NCBI GenBank assembly: GCA_024509875.1
Contig: JAMPIV010017548.1
Span: forward strand, 94,289 to 158,288
Direction of reading: 5' to 3'
Source: Oreohelix idahoensis
Taxonomy: Eukaryota; Mollusca; Gastropoda; Stylommatophora; Oreohelicidae
DNA length: 64,000 nucleotides
Positions 43,691 through 52,840 of the stretch are shown here, piece by piece. Each line of letters opens with the position of its first letter. The stretch's first letter is position 1. Position numbers and translations under genes: made by a program. The notes under the pieces were generated by a model. It saw only the letters and a program-made list of their open reading frames with translations, was not told where the DNA came from and did no database searches.

Positions 43691-43698
43691 TTGAACAT

Positions 43699-44690
43699 TG
43701 TTATGTATTCTCTCGTTGTTGATTGTAAGACAATATTCCATGTTCTCAATGTATGTTTCCAAGACCTCGCTATATGTTCATCATTTATGATTTTAAGACT
43801 ATATTCTGCGTTTTTTCTTTTAGGATTGTAAGACTATGTTCTACTTTCACCATTTATGGTTATAAGACAATATTCTACGTTCTCAATTTATGTTTCAAAG
43901 GCTATGCTCTACTCTCTATTTATGATTGCAAGACCATGTTCTACTTTCTCCATTTAAGATTGTAAGATTGTGTTTTACTTTGTCCATGTAATGATTACAA
44001 GACTTTGTTCTACTTTCTTCATTTATGTTTCCAAGACTATGTTCTTTCTCCATTTATGATTGCAAGATTTTGTTCTACTTTCTCCGTTTATGCCCCTAAG
44101 ACTATGTTCTACTTTCTCTATTTTATGATTGCAAGACTATGTTCTACTTTCTCCGTTTATGTCCCTAAGACTATGTTCTACTCTCTCCATTTATGATTGC
44201 AAGACTATGTTCTAATTTTTTCGTTTATGTCCCCAAGACTATGTTCTCCATTCATGATTGCAAGACTATGTTCTACTTTGTCCACTTATGATTGTAAGAC
44301 TATGTTCTATTTTTCCCATGCATGATTACAAGACTATGTTCTACTTTCTTCAATTATATTTCCAAGACTATGTTCCACTTTAGAACTTGAGATGATGGCA
44401 CGTGACAGGAGGACTTGGCAGGTGTTTGTTGAAGGCCTATGCTCCTTTCGGAGTGGAGGGTTATGAATGATGAATGAATGAATGTTCCACTTTCTCCATT
44501 TATAATTGTAAGACTATGTTCTACTTTCTCCGGTTATGATTGTAAGACTATGTTCTACTTTCTCCGATTATGTTTCCAAAACTATGTTTTACTTTCTCCA
44601 ATTATGATTGCAATACTATGTTCTACTTTCTCCATTTATACCTGAGTGACTAATTTCTATATTCGTCATTTATGATTGTGACACTATGCT
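43699..44690. repeat. 34-36 bp minisatellite, interrupted
   Basis: Degenerate units of the form GTTCTACTTTCTCCATTTAT then GATTGYAAGACTAT repeat about 25 times, some with GTTTCCAAGACTAT or GTCCCTAAGACTAT as the second half. Period varies between about 34 and 36 bp. The array is interrupted at 44382-44485 by a LINE tail. Confidence 0.88.
44382..44485 (+). pseudogene. LINE 3' tail inside the minisatellite
   Basis: Reads MARDRRTWQVFVEGLCSFRS then GGL and a stop, followed by TGAATGATGAATGAATGAAT. The D-R-x-x-W-x-x-x-VEALCS-like ending and short TGAA tail match the 3' ends of RTE-type LINEs; the array resumes on both sides. Confidence 0.6.
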
Positions 44691-44804
44691 CTACGCATTT
44701 TTTGCATGCGCCGTGCTGGCAATCTTATCGTATAAAACAAATAGCAACAACAAACCATCAATTTAATCGCACATTATAAGTGTGTGTTTAAATGTATGAC
44801 TGAT

Positions 44805-44924
44805 TGCGTGACTGAGTGAGATAATGAGCGCACATGTTTATGTGGAACCGAAATCCAGACCACTGAACACATTTTCCAAAACTGTCCAGCCCACGATGAT
44901 CTAGGACGCCAAATCTGGCCTTAG
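44805..44924 (+). pseudogene. Jockey/CR1-type LINE C-terminal zinc motif fragment
   Basis: One frame gives NERTCLCGTEIQTTEHIFQN then CPAHDDLGRQIWP and a stop at 44922-44924. C-L-C-G ... H-x4-C followed by IWP is the C-x-C-x8-H-x4-C tail of Jockey/CR1-type ORF2. A LINE of related type occurs at 46757-46920 and 51355-51625. Confidence 0.7.
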
Positions 44925-45214
44925 GGTGTTGAGCTAGGCAGAAGCTTTAGAACTGCCCAAAACGTCTTTTATATTTGAACATGCACCCTAATATAACCGA
45001 CAAGGTTGAACGGGACGTGCCTCGCCAAAACGATAATAATATAAAACAAAAATGCGGACTTCGTCTTGGCGACATACCTGCAGATCTAGCATGACTACCA
45101 AACAGAACACAGAACAAGAATGAGTATGCATGTGTTTATGTGTGTGTGAATGTGAGTAAATAAATACAATGCCCAGGTGTAGTTCTAGAATATTTCTAGA
45201 TAGACAAAGAAAGA

Positions 45215-45570
45215 ATAGAACAACTTCTCCGTCATGCATATCTTTTAAGGCGACTAATAGGCGGTTGTTCAAGAGGCTGGCAATCTCATTATGTCAAACA
45301 CATTGCTAGAGAAATCACCATTGCAAGAGCACGTGAAAGCTTGGGACAGGCTTTCTGCAATGGGACTAGCTGCAGTAGTGACTCCATGCTCCATCAGGAG
45401 CGAATTGAAAAAAGTGATGAATGATGATAGTGAAATAAATGCAATGTAATCAGTAAAAACACCCGTGTATAACCAAGGCCTGAAAGGGGAGCAAAGAATA
45501 GTAACACCGTTCTCTACCATGCATGTCGTAAAAAGCGACTAAGGTGGCTTGGGCATGGGTCCGATTACCC
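45215..45570 (+). repeat. Dispersed repeat with GGCGACTAA core, two partial copies
   Basis: 45223-45415 reads GTCATGCATATCTTTTAAGG, CGACTAATAGG, CTGGCAATCTCATTATGTC and CTTTCTGCAATGGGACTAGC in the same order as the minus-strand repeat at 21610-21800. A second start, CCATGCATGTCGTAAAAAGC then GACTAAGG, is at 45519-45546. The region 44925-45214 between this and the LINE fragment holds nothing recognised. Confidence 0.55.
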
Positions 45571-45853
45571 CATCCTGTAAAAAAAATGTTAAACCACAAA
45601 AACTTAAAAACTTCATCAACAGAGTAAAAGAGAAAAAGAGATACACAGGGCTAATGATTACCGTTAGCATACGTGTATATTTATGTCTACCTGTATTATC
45701 TACCACTGAGTACGTGAATATAACAGGTGAACAAAAAAAAAAAAAACAGCTGCTCGCACATAGAAGTGATCAAATTAATCAATAACAGCAAACTCAGACT
45801 AGGCATTCAGGAATGATACATCAAAAACTCGAAACTAAGTTGATATAGTACAC

Positions 45854-46755
45854 TAGGGTTTCCTAACCTTTTTCTTTTCTGTATGTGTCACGGACCCCTT
45901 TTATTGTTCAATGAAGGCATTGAATCCGTCTGAGCACAAATTGTACGTAACACATAATTAACAATTTTACATTTTAAATATAACTTTATGTATACGAACC
46001 CCCTATGCATGGAGGCATATCTGAAGTCATCCGTATATGACCACCAGCTAAGCACAATGCTATAGTATATAGATGTCAAGTGAACCTCTGTCTGTGATGT
46101 TAATTACACTCTCATTTACTTTTGAAATCATTCACACATTTCCAGGGATTCCCCTTGTGGTGAAACATGTTGAGAACCCAGCCATGCACGTTTAGCTTGG
46201 AGGAGTTACTCGAGCCCCAGATGTAACTCTGGCTTTTACCTGGTTGGCTGCATGCAACATGATCTCACTGTGGACCTATGATAGGCAGGGCGAGCTGAGA
46301 AGTGACTCTGTGTAGGACGTGACAATTCCTTGGGAGAGCCCAGAATCAGAGCACAGTATTTTAACTCTGCATATTTGGAGAACCTCCTTAGATGCCGGGG
46401 AATGCATAGTTTGCCACGCGCTTCTTCATCCTAGCCTGGTACCAGATGTGATGATTCTTTAAACGCAAACCAAACTGGAGAAACTGAAGCTCATGACTTC
46501 AACTCAACTCGTTTCGGAATGGCAGAAAAGCCACAGGAAAAGCCTAGATCTACAGTGTAGATAATACCAAGGGCCCTTCAACTTGGTATTGGCTGCTAAA
46601 GAGCGAGAAGCTCAACAGTCCTAGGTAAACAACAACAACAGTCCTAGGTAAACAACAACAACAGTCCTAGGTAAACAACAACAATTTGTACCCCCTAGAA
46701 TCCATTCACGGGCCTCCAAGTGGTCCATGGACCACTGGTTCAGAAACCCTGGACT
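45854..46755. mobile_element. Possible hAT-type DNA transposon remnant
   Basis: Left end CTAGGGTTTCCTAACC and right end GGTTCAGAAACCCTGG form an imperfect terminal inverted repeat of about 16 bp; GGTCCATGGACCACTGGTTC next to the right end is common in hAT non-autonomous elements. No 8-bp target duplication is visible and no transposase is seen. The interior 46188-46610 shows nothing I can name, so the two ends may be unrelated. Confidence 0.35.
46616..46684. repeat. 23-bp tandem repeat, three copies
   Basis: CAGTCCTAGGTAAACAACAA plus CAA repeats at 46616, 46639 and 46662 without visible mismatch. Confidence 0.92.
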
Positions 46756-46756
46756 A

Positions 46757-46920
46757 TCTTCTTCTTCTTCTTCGTTCACCCTCAGATGTCAACTTGAATA
46801 AGTTCAAAGAAAGCAGTGGTCAACCTAAGGCTGTTGATATCTCCGTAGATTTTCTCCAGGAATGGTACTGGTGATGGCCATATGCGTTTTTCTCTGTTCC
46901 TCATATGTTGGGCACCCTGT
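46757..46920 (-). pseudogene. Jockey/CR1-type LINE 3' end
   Basis: Minus-strand frame reads RIWPSPVPFLEKIYGDINSL, RLTTAFFELIQVDI and a stop at 46782-46784, followed by a (GAA)n tail (46757-46773). The IWPSP-x-P-x-x-x-KLYG ending is characteristic of Jockey-type ORF2 C-termini. A second copy is at 51355-51625. A 16-G tract lies to the right at 46993-47008. Confidence 0.75.
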
Positions 46921-47114
46921 ACTATAAACATAAACACGGTTTCAGAGTTACTTATATAAATCCTAAGCTTGACTGAAAAGGGGGAGTGGGACGGGGGGGG
47001 GGGGGGGGTGAGGGGTAATATGTAGCACAAATTACGAGCACTGCTATATCAGTTCTTATTTTCTCGACAGCTGTTGTTAACCATCACGATGGGATTCTAT
47101 GTTGCTCTTAAAAA

Positions 47115-47335
47115 GGAAGTCCCATAGCAGGTACTACCGTAGACGAGGGAAGTGTTAGAGACTTTATTGTACTAGGTATCAGCTTTATGACGGGAGGTGG
47201 CCGGTTATTTTCTTTACCGTTTTTGTCTTCCCTAACTTAAGAGCAGAGTCAGGTACCCATTTATAGCTGGATAAAGGGGAGCGTGACACTGCTAAGTGTC
47301 AAACCCGGTAACATTGATTCAAGAAGCGAGGAGCT
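47115..47335 (-). repeat. SINE body, tandem copy without clear head
   Basis: Matches the neighbouring copy at 47348-47572 block by block: GTCCCATAGCAGGTACTACC, GTGTTAGAGACTT, CTTCCCTAACTTAAGAGCAG and AGTCAGG, then AAACCCGG. The tRNA-like head region is degraded or missing. Confidence 0.6.
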
Positions 47336-47347
47336 GCTCTTACAAAT

Positions 47348-47572
47348 ATAAACGTAGTCCAATAGCAGATAGTGACGTAGAGTAGTGAGGTGTTAGAGAC
47401 TTCTTCGAAGTGAGGTGACCAGTTCCTTCCTCGCTGCATTTGCCTTCCCTAACTCAAGATTAGAGTCAGGCAGACTGTAGCGAGACGACTCCTTGTTTCG
47501 AACCCGGCACCTGTGGCGACGGAGGCCAGTGCTCTAACCGCTCTGCCAATCGGACGCTCGGCTGCTCTTAGG
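47348..47572 (-). repeat. tRNA-derived SINE
   Basis: On the minus strand the head reads GAGCGTCCGATTGGCAGAGC then GGTTAGAGCACTGGCCTCCG and GCCGGGTTCGAAAC. A box (TGGCAGAGCGG, 47539-47549) and B box (GGTTCGAAAC, about 47495-47505) are in tRNA-like order, resembling a leucine or serine-type tRNA by the GGCAGAGCGGTTAGAGC segment. The body continues to about 47348. Confidence 0.78.
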
Positions 47573-48153
47573 CAAGTCAAATTATTATTCCAGTAACATG
47601 TGTTTGAAATTTGTTTCCAAATGAAAAAAGTGCATATTTTCCTACCCTGCGTATATCAGAGTCGAACTCAAAGTCCATAGAAAGGTAATTTTCTTTTACA
47701 CAAGCAATTTTTTAAGAGTAGTTAGTGGAACACGTGATCCACGGGGGGAGGGGGGGTGTACACATTTGTTAGGGTGTAATTGTGTGACATGTGATTAGGG
47801 GTGATCTGTTAAAGCGTTAGTGTGCGAAGCCAACATGATGTGTACATGAGTTGTGAGCTGATCGTGTCTCAACAAGGGGATATGTATGCGGGTGAGTAAA
47901 GGTCATGACGTTCTGGGGCGTGACCAGTGAGTTGGTTTCGGAGCAGAGGGGAGTTGAGCGAAAGGCGTTGCCGAGTGAAGTAGAAAGTTTGGTGGTGGAG
48001 TTGCGTTGCTGTTGAGACCCCAGGTTTATTTCAGTATGCAGAAGCTGTCGATGATGTGTTTTAGAAAGATATTAAATTGTTACGCCATGCGCTATTTTAT
48101 TGTATAGTAACGTGCTGAGGAATATGCAAGGAGTTCTCGCAATGTTATTTGTA
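47573..48153. other. Unassigned DNA
   Basis: GT-rich segment between the SINE and the mariner element, with an 8-plus-6 G run near 47745. No feature recognised. Confidence 0.5.
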
Positions 48154-48236
48154 CAGGTGGCCACTGAAAGACTGAAGGGTTTGGAAAAGTCATAACTTGT
48201 TCAATTTCAATCTTATTTATTTTTTTTATTTTATTT

Positions 48237-48267
<31 letters not shown>

Positions 48268-49142
48268 GGGTTATAGAGCATCCCTTGGGGGTTAAAATGG
48301 CTACGTATGATGTCCAGCAACGAGTAAAACTCATTGACTTTTTCTATTCCAGTGAAAGATCAATTATTCAAACTCAGAAAATATCGCCAACATTTTAATG
48401 TCAGAGTATCTCCTAGCGATAATATGATTCGGAACCTAATCGCCCGGTTACATCAACAAACAAAACTGCAGATTTTGGGGTACTGAGAATCCCAGGGAAT
48501 TAAATCAGAATCAATTGCATCCCCAAAAATGCACTGTTTGGTGCAGTGTTATGGCTGAAAGAGTTATCGGCCCCTATTTCTTTGAAAATGAGGAAGGTCA
48601 GGCAGAAAGAATCAACGGGGCCCTGTATAGGACAATGCTTGAAAATTTTTTATACCAAGCGGTCGAAGATAATCAGGAGGTATGGTTCCAACAGGATGGA
48701 GCTACTGCGCACACTGCCAGGGCGACGATGGACCTCCTGCGAGAAATTTTCGGTGAACGAATAATTTCAAAAAATGCTGAATTTGTTTGGCCTCCGCGTT
48801 CACCCGATTTGACGGCACCAGACTTCTTTTTGTGGGGCTACTTGAAAGAACGGGTTTACGTAAATAAACCTCGAACAATTCAAGAACTTAAGGAGAACAT
48901 TCGAGCCAAAATCCGACGTTTAGGACCTGAAACCTTGCGTTCAGTCATGGAAAATGCTGTGGACAGAGCCTGTATCTTGTGAGCAGGAAAATGGTGGTCA
49001 TTTGAGGGATGTTGTTTTTCACACATAATAATGAAAAAAATCCATTAATTATATTTCCAAATAAAATAATTAAAAATTAAAAAAACATGTGTTTGTAAAA
49101 GTTATTTTTGTTTTATACCCTTCAGTCTTTCAGTGGCCACCC
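48154..49142 (+). mobile_element. Internally deleted mariner-type transposon
   Basis: A 25-bp perfect terminal inverted repeat, GGTGGCCACTGAAAGACTGA plus AGGGT, occurs at 48156-48180 and inverted at 49117-49141, next to TA dinucleotides at 48152-48153 and 49143-49144, the usual target duplication of Tc1/mariner. About 990 bp is short for the superfamily (about 1.3 kb) because part of the transposase is missing. A T-rich run followed by 24 G (48247-48270) lies between the left end and the start codon. Confidence 0.92.
48295..48982 (+). pseudogene. Mariner transposase, central part deleted
   Basis: The N-terminus starts at about 48295 (MATYDVQQRVKLIDFFYSSE), a helix-turn-helix DNA-binding domain, with a frame slip near 48385; RQHFNVRVSPSDNMIRNLIA continues it. 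Near 48448 the sequence jumps to the catalytic domain: NKQNCRFWGTENP, then an open ORF (48515-48982) with WFQQDGATAHTA, VWPPRSPDLTAPDFFLWGYL and KERVYVNKPRTIQELKENI. The second and third catalytic Asp are present, with 41 residues between them (DD41D spacing). The first catalytic Asp, expected in the lost segment, is missing, so no active transposase is made; the copy could be moved only in trans. Confidence 0.9.
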
Positions 49143-49185
49143 TAATAGTTACAGTTGTGCTAGAGGAATAGTGAATGGTCTAGTG

Positions 49186-49360
49186 CAGTGGTTCGTAACG
49201 CGGGGTACATAGTCCCCAGTGGGCCATGTCATATTTCTAGGGGGCCACAGTAAGATGGTAAAGTATATTTTTTCCAGCTAACAGCGACTACGAGGGCGGC
49301 CTCAGCGGTAAATGATGCTCAGAATGAGACCATGAGCAAAACAAAGGTAGAGAACCTCTG
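49186..49360. mobile_element. hAT-type MITE with 8-bp target duplication
   Basis: 175 bp flanked by GTCTAGTG at 49178-49185 and 49361-49368, an exact 8-bp direct repeat as made by hAT transposases. Ends CAGTGGTTCGTAAC and, inverted, CAGAGGTTCTCTAC agree at 10 of 14 positions and follow the CAGNGGTTC pattern of many hAT elements. No coding capacity. Confidence 0.85.
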
Positions 49361-49368
49361 GTCTAGTG

Positions 49369-49567
49369 TACCGGTACCACTGTTATTATTTACACCTTAC
49401 TTTCATTTGTTACTGCAAAGAGTTGTTGACGTATTAAAATATGGAGATTGATTCAGCAGTTATTACGTATCATTATTACCTGTGGGTTGGTGTCCTGCTG
49501 TTATTGTGATATTCCTGCTGTTAATGTGATATTAACTCTTAGATAACGAGTCTTACACGGAAAGGTC
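49369..49567. other. Unassigned spacer
   Basis: Contains a short direct repeat, CCTGCTGTTATTGTGATATT against CCTGCTGTTAATGTGATATT, near 49494 and 49515. Nothing else recognised. Confidence 0.5.
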
Positions 49568-49905
49568 TAGATGTGTCTATGGTTGTGCTAGATGTGCCCA
49601 TGGTTGTGCTAGATGTGTTTATGGTTGTGCTAGATGTGTCAATGGTTGTGCTAGATGTGTCTATGTGTGTACTAGATGTGTAGATGGTTGTATTAGATGT
49701 GTCCATGTTTGTACTAGATGTGTTTATGGTTGTGCTAGATGTGTATATGGTTGTCCTAGATGTGTCTATGTGTGTATTAGATGTGTCGGTGGTTGTATTA
49801 GATGTGTCTATGGTTGTACTAGATGTGTTTATGGTTGTACTAGATGTGTCTATAGTTTTGCTAGGTGTGTCTATGGTTGTGCTAGATGTGTTTATGTGTG
49901 TACTA
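49568..49905. repeat. 21-bp minisatellite, left block
   Basis: About 16 units of AGATGTGTCTATGGTTGTRC plus T with substitutions. The 21-bp period keeps several frames open on both strands (for example CTRCVYG repeats on plus, DTSSTTI repeats on minus), which explains the long ORFs without implying a gene. Confidence 0.9.
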
Positions 49906-50183
49906 GATGCGTCCTCAGAAGAGACCCCGATGCCATCACAAGAACAGCTATGCTTTGGACCCCTGAAGGAAAACGAAAGAGAGGCCGACCAAAAACAACG
50001 TGGCGGAGGAATGTGGAGGCTGAGATGCAAAGAATGAACCAGAGTTGGGGCACTGTACGAAGGATGGCCGCCGACCGAGCAAAGTGGAATGAATTTGTTG
50101 CTGCCCTACAAGACGCCACTAGGCGTGATGGCCACTGACTGCTTTGACGGTCGGCGGCAAAGGATCATAGAAGAAGAAGATGT
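49906..50183 (+). pseudogene. LINE 3' tail inserted in the minisatellite
   Basis: Frame reads RRDPDAITRTAMLWTPEGKR, KRGRPKTTWRRNVEAEMQRM, WGTVRRMAADRAKWNEFVAA and LQDATRRDGH then a stop at 50136-50138, followed by GGTCGGCGGCAAAGGATCAT and a (GAA)n tail. GKRKRGRPKTTWRR ... DR-x-x-W-x-x-FVAALxATR is the conserved RTE-type ORF2 ending. The 21-bp array continues on both sides, so the LINE jumped into the array. Confidence 0.85.
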
Positions 50184-50350
50184 GTCTATGGTTGTACTAG
50201 ATGTGTCTATGGTTGTACTATATGTGCATTTGGTTGTGCTAGATGTATCTATGGTTGTGCCAGATGTGTCTATGATTATGCCAGATGTTCCCATGGTTGT
50301 GCTAGATGTGCCTATGGTTGTGCTAGATGTGTCTATGATTGTGGTTGTGT
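50184..50350. repeat. 21-bp minisatellite, right block
   Basis: About eight further units (GATGTGTCTATGGTTGTACT and variants) continuing the array of 49568-49905 after the LINE tail. Confidence 0.88.
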
Positions 50351-51220
50351 AGAAATATGCGCCCCGTCTCATTCTTCCTTTTGTTAAGAACCAATTAAAT
50401 ATATTGAAATCCCCACCACGACCCTTCAATTCTCCGTGGGATGAGGGTCATCAACAAATTCACACCAAACCACCTTGCCCTATGCCATCCATTTAGCCTT
50501 CCCATGCTGTCTTTATCTCAATCTCCAGTTCCTTTTACCATGTGTTTTTCAGCCTCGCTGTATTTCTCCTACCCTGGGGGTTCCAGAACAAGTACTGACC
50601 TGTAATCTTATCAGCCTGCTTCCTCACTGTGTCCTTTTCGATGTCAACATTGTTTCCTGTCATCCTGTGCCACTAATATTTGTCTGATTATTTCCATCAG
50701 TTCCTTATTTCAACATTTTAAATGTACCAATATAATCATTAAATGATATATTCAGTTCTCCATACATTATATGGACAAAATATAATCAACTCGTAATTCT
50801 GATCGTCAGAAGGCCGCCTTAGTCTGTAGTGTCCTCTAGTTCCTTTCACTTACGTCGTGGAAGAATTGCTTCATGGACATAACACTCCAATGCTGGAAGT
50901 TGGAGATTAAGTGATCATAACAGGGACACCGTGACTCATTACTCTTGGACCTAGCCAAAGTGCAGGCAAGTAGCGCGGCCTTGTACATACTTTGACGCCT
51001 GCCTGTTTCTGTCCACATTCGTGAATATTCTCCCTACTGTGGATGAGCCCCAATGGAGATCTTCTAATGACACTTTTAGAAACGTTTTAATACTGACTAC
51101 CGGCGGGAGAAGCTCCCCCACATCTTATATTAGTAACATGAACACTCCTTCAAAGAATCCTATCAAATCTTTGTATACTTGGATCCTTGACCGCTTACTG
51201 ACAAAGCAGTAACTCGCCAT
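50351..51220. other. Unassigned DNA
   Basis: No repeat or coding signature recognised. A 60-codon minus-strand ORF (50836-51018, starting MWTETGRRQSMYKAALLACT) has protein-like composition but no domain I can name. Confidence 0.45.
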
Positions 51221-51224
51221 TACA

Positions 51225-51345
51225 TCCAGTAGAGACTTGAAGGGCAGCAACAAACTCTCTCCAGTTTGCTCGGTCTGTTGCTATCTTTCGTAGGGTGTCC
51301 TAACTCTGATTCATTATTTTATATCTCAGCCTCCACAGTTGACCA
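51225..51345 (-). pseudogene. Degenerate LINE 3' tail
   Basis: Minus-strand DNA (GTGGAGGCTGAGATATAAAA, CAACAGACCGAGCAAACTGG, GAGTTTGTTGCTGCCCTTCA) aligns with 50010-50110 of the RTE-type tail at 49906-50183, with several indels that break the frame. Confidence 0.7.
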
Positions 51346-51354
51346 AGTTCTTCT

Positions 51355-51625
51355 GCTGCTTCTTCTTCTTCGTTCACCCTCAGACGTTAACTTGAATATG
51401 TACTGAAAAAGTAGTAGTCAGCTTGAGGGTGTTGATATCTCCATAGAGTTTTTCCAGCAATGGTACTGGTGATGGCCATATGTGCTTTCTCTGTTCCTTT
51501 GAGCACCTTTGAAGCATATATTCAGCAGTCATTTTATCAGTACCACAGTTACACTCATCAGTAGTTCCTATCCTTAACTTGTTGAATAGATGGTATCCAA
51601 ACCTGTTGTGACTGTTGTATAGTAG
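51355..51625 (-). pseudogene. Jockey/CR1-type LINE 3' end
   Basis: Minus strand: NRFGYHLFNKLRIGTTDECN, CGTDKMTAEYMLQRCSKEQ, then after a frameshift HIWPSPVPLLEKLYGDINTL, KLTTTFSVHIQVNV and a stop at 51380-51382, followed by a (GAA)n tail. The C-x-C-x8-H-x4-C motif has Tyr in place of His. Same LINE family as 46757-46920. Confidence 0.8.
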
Positions 51626-52840
51626 GTCTATCTTTATCGCTCTCTATCTTTTCCAAAATCTTTCACATCTTTCTTTTTTCATTTTCACGCACATTTTGCT
51701 CTTTCATCGTTGTTCAAGTTATCTTTTAATCACCTTATCTTTCGGAACCACACATTTCATGGTTAGAAATCTTGTAGAACACCAGCTTGGGCATAGACAA
51801 CTTCTTTGATATTTAAGTCCCCGAGTAAATATCGTCAGACACTCCACCTTGGAATATTGATTATTTTTGTAAGACGCTTGCTGACACAACATGGCAGTCT
51901 TTTCATGGCTACGCCGCTCTTTAAACAAACGCCGATCACCGCCTCGCATTACAATAGCAGGCGCGACAATGGACTCATGCGACAATGGACTCGGGACGGA
52001 CACCTGAATGATTGATGCCAGATGGGAAAACAGAGCACGACAGTGGCCGAAAGATTAAAGGACCGCCGTATGCAAGATAATCAAACAGAAAGTACACGGA
52101 AAGCGACAAAGGACAACATGATTTGTGACAGGAGAAGGCGGGTGATTTTTTATTAACCAGCCAATCCGAAAACGCCGGGTTATCACGCAAACGAACCCAT
52201 AGCACGCAACTGAAGTTGGTGGCAAAAACCCCACCCCTTTTGGCCAGGGACAGTCACTGACAGGGCGCGAAAGATGTACATGCATCACAATGTGGAGGCC
52301 TAGCGATTGGTTTAGAGGCGGAGTTTCACGTAACAGGCAAGATTTGGGAACATATTGGCGTTTCAGGAATATAATGTTCTGATAAGCTCATCAGTACGAA
52401 ATTTTCTTCAGTCTGGCGAAGAAGACTTTCCCCAAAAGCATAGCCTGCTATTAATTCAGTGTGGATACGTAATTCATATCTGTGGTGTATTATGTTTTTA
52501 AAAGAATGATTGTGAAAGGGAAAAAGAGATCAGTAAATCTTTTAAAAACTATTAATAATTTTCCTTTGTCTTTAAGTTAAGATTTACTTTTGCACTTAGC
52601 ATCATAGCTAAATGAGCGGAAGACAGTTTTTCAATTAATCCTTCTCATAAATAATTAATTAAATCAAAGATTTTTCCTCTAGGACTATCGGATGCTAGGA
52701 AGTAATTGATATTCCATACTTCACCTTCACCTAGCTTGTTAGATATCATCATTACAGACTTACATGTGCACACACTCTCATGTGCAATATATTTAACACT
52801 TGTCATGTGCGTATCATGTCATATATATTTACTTTCTTAT
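51626..52840. other. Unassigned DNA
   Basis: Short ORFs here (51719-52003, 51975-52205, 52055-52288 and others) overlap on opposite strands and show no domain. The part adjoining 52840 would be the 3' UTR of the LINE to the right. Confidence 0.5.

Noticed and set aside
47490..47572. Functional tRNA gene
   Set aside because: A and B boxes are present but the stems do not fold into a full cloverleaf by eye, and the sequence continues into a repeated SINE body.
49539..50030. 163-codon Ser/Thr repeat ORF (minus) and the overlapping Cys-rich ORFs (plus) as secreted repeat proteins
   Set aside because: Both strands are open because of the 21-bp minisatellite; the plus-strand ORF runs into a LINE tail.
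49568..50350. CRISPR-like array
   Set aside because: Units are contiguous 21-bp repeats without unique spacers, in a eukaryotic context; it is a minisatellite.
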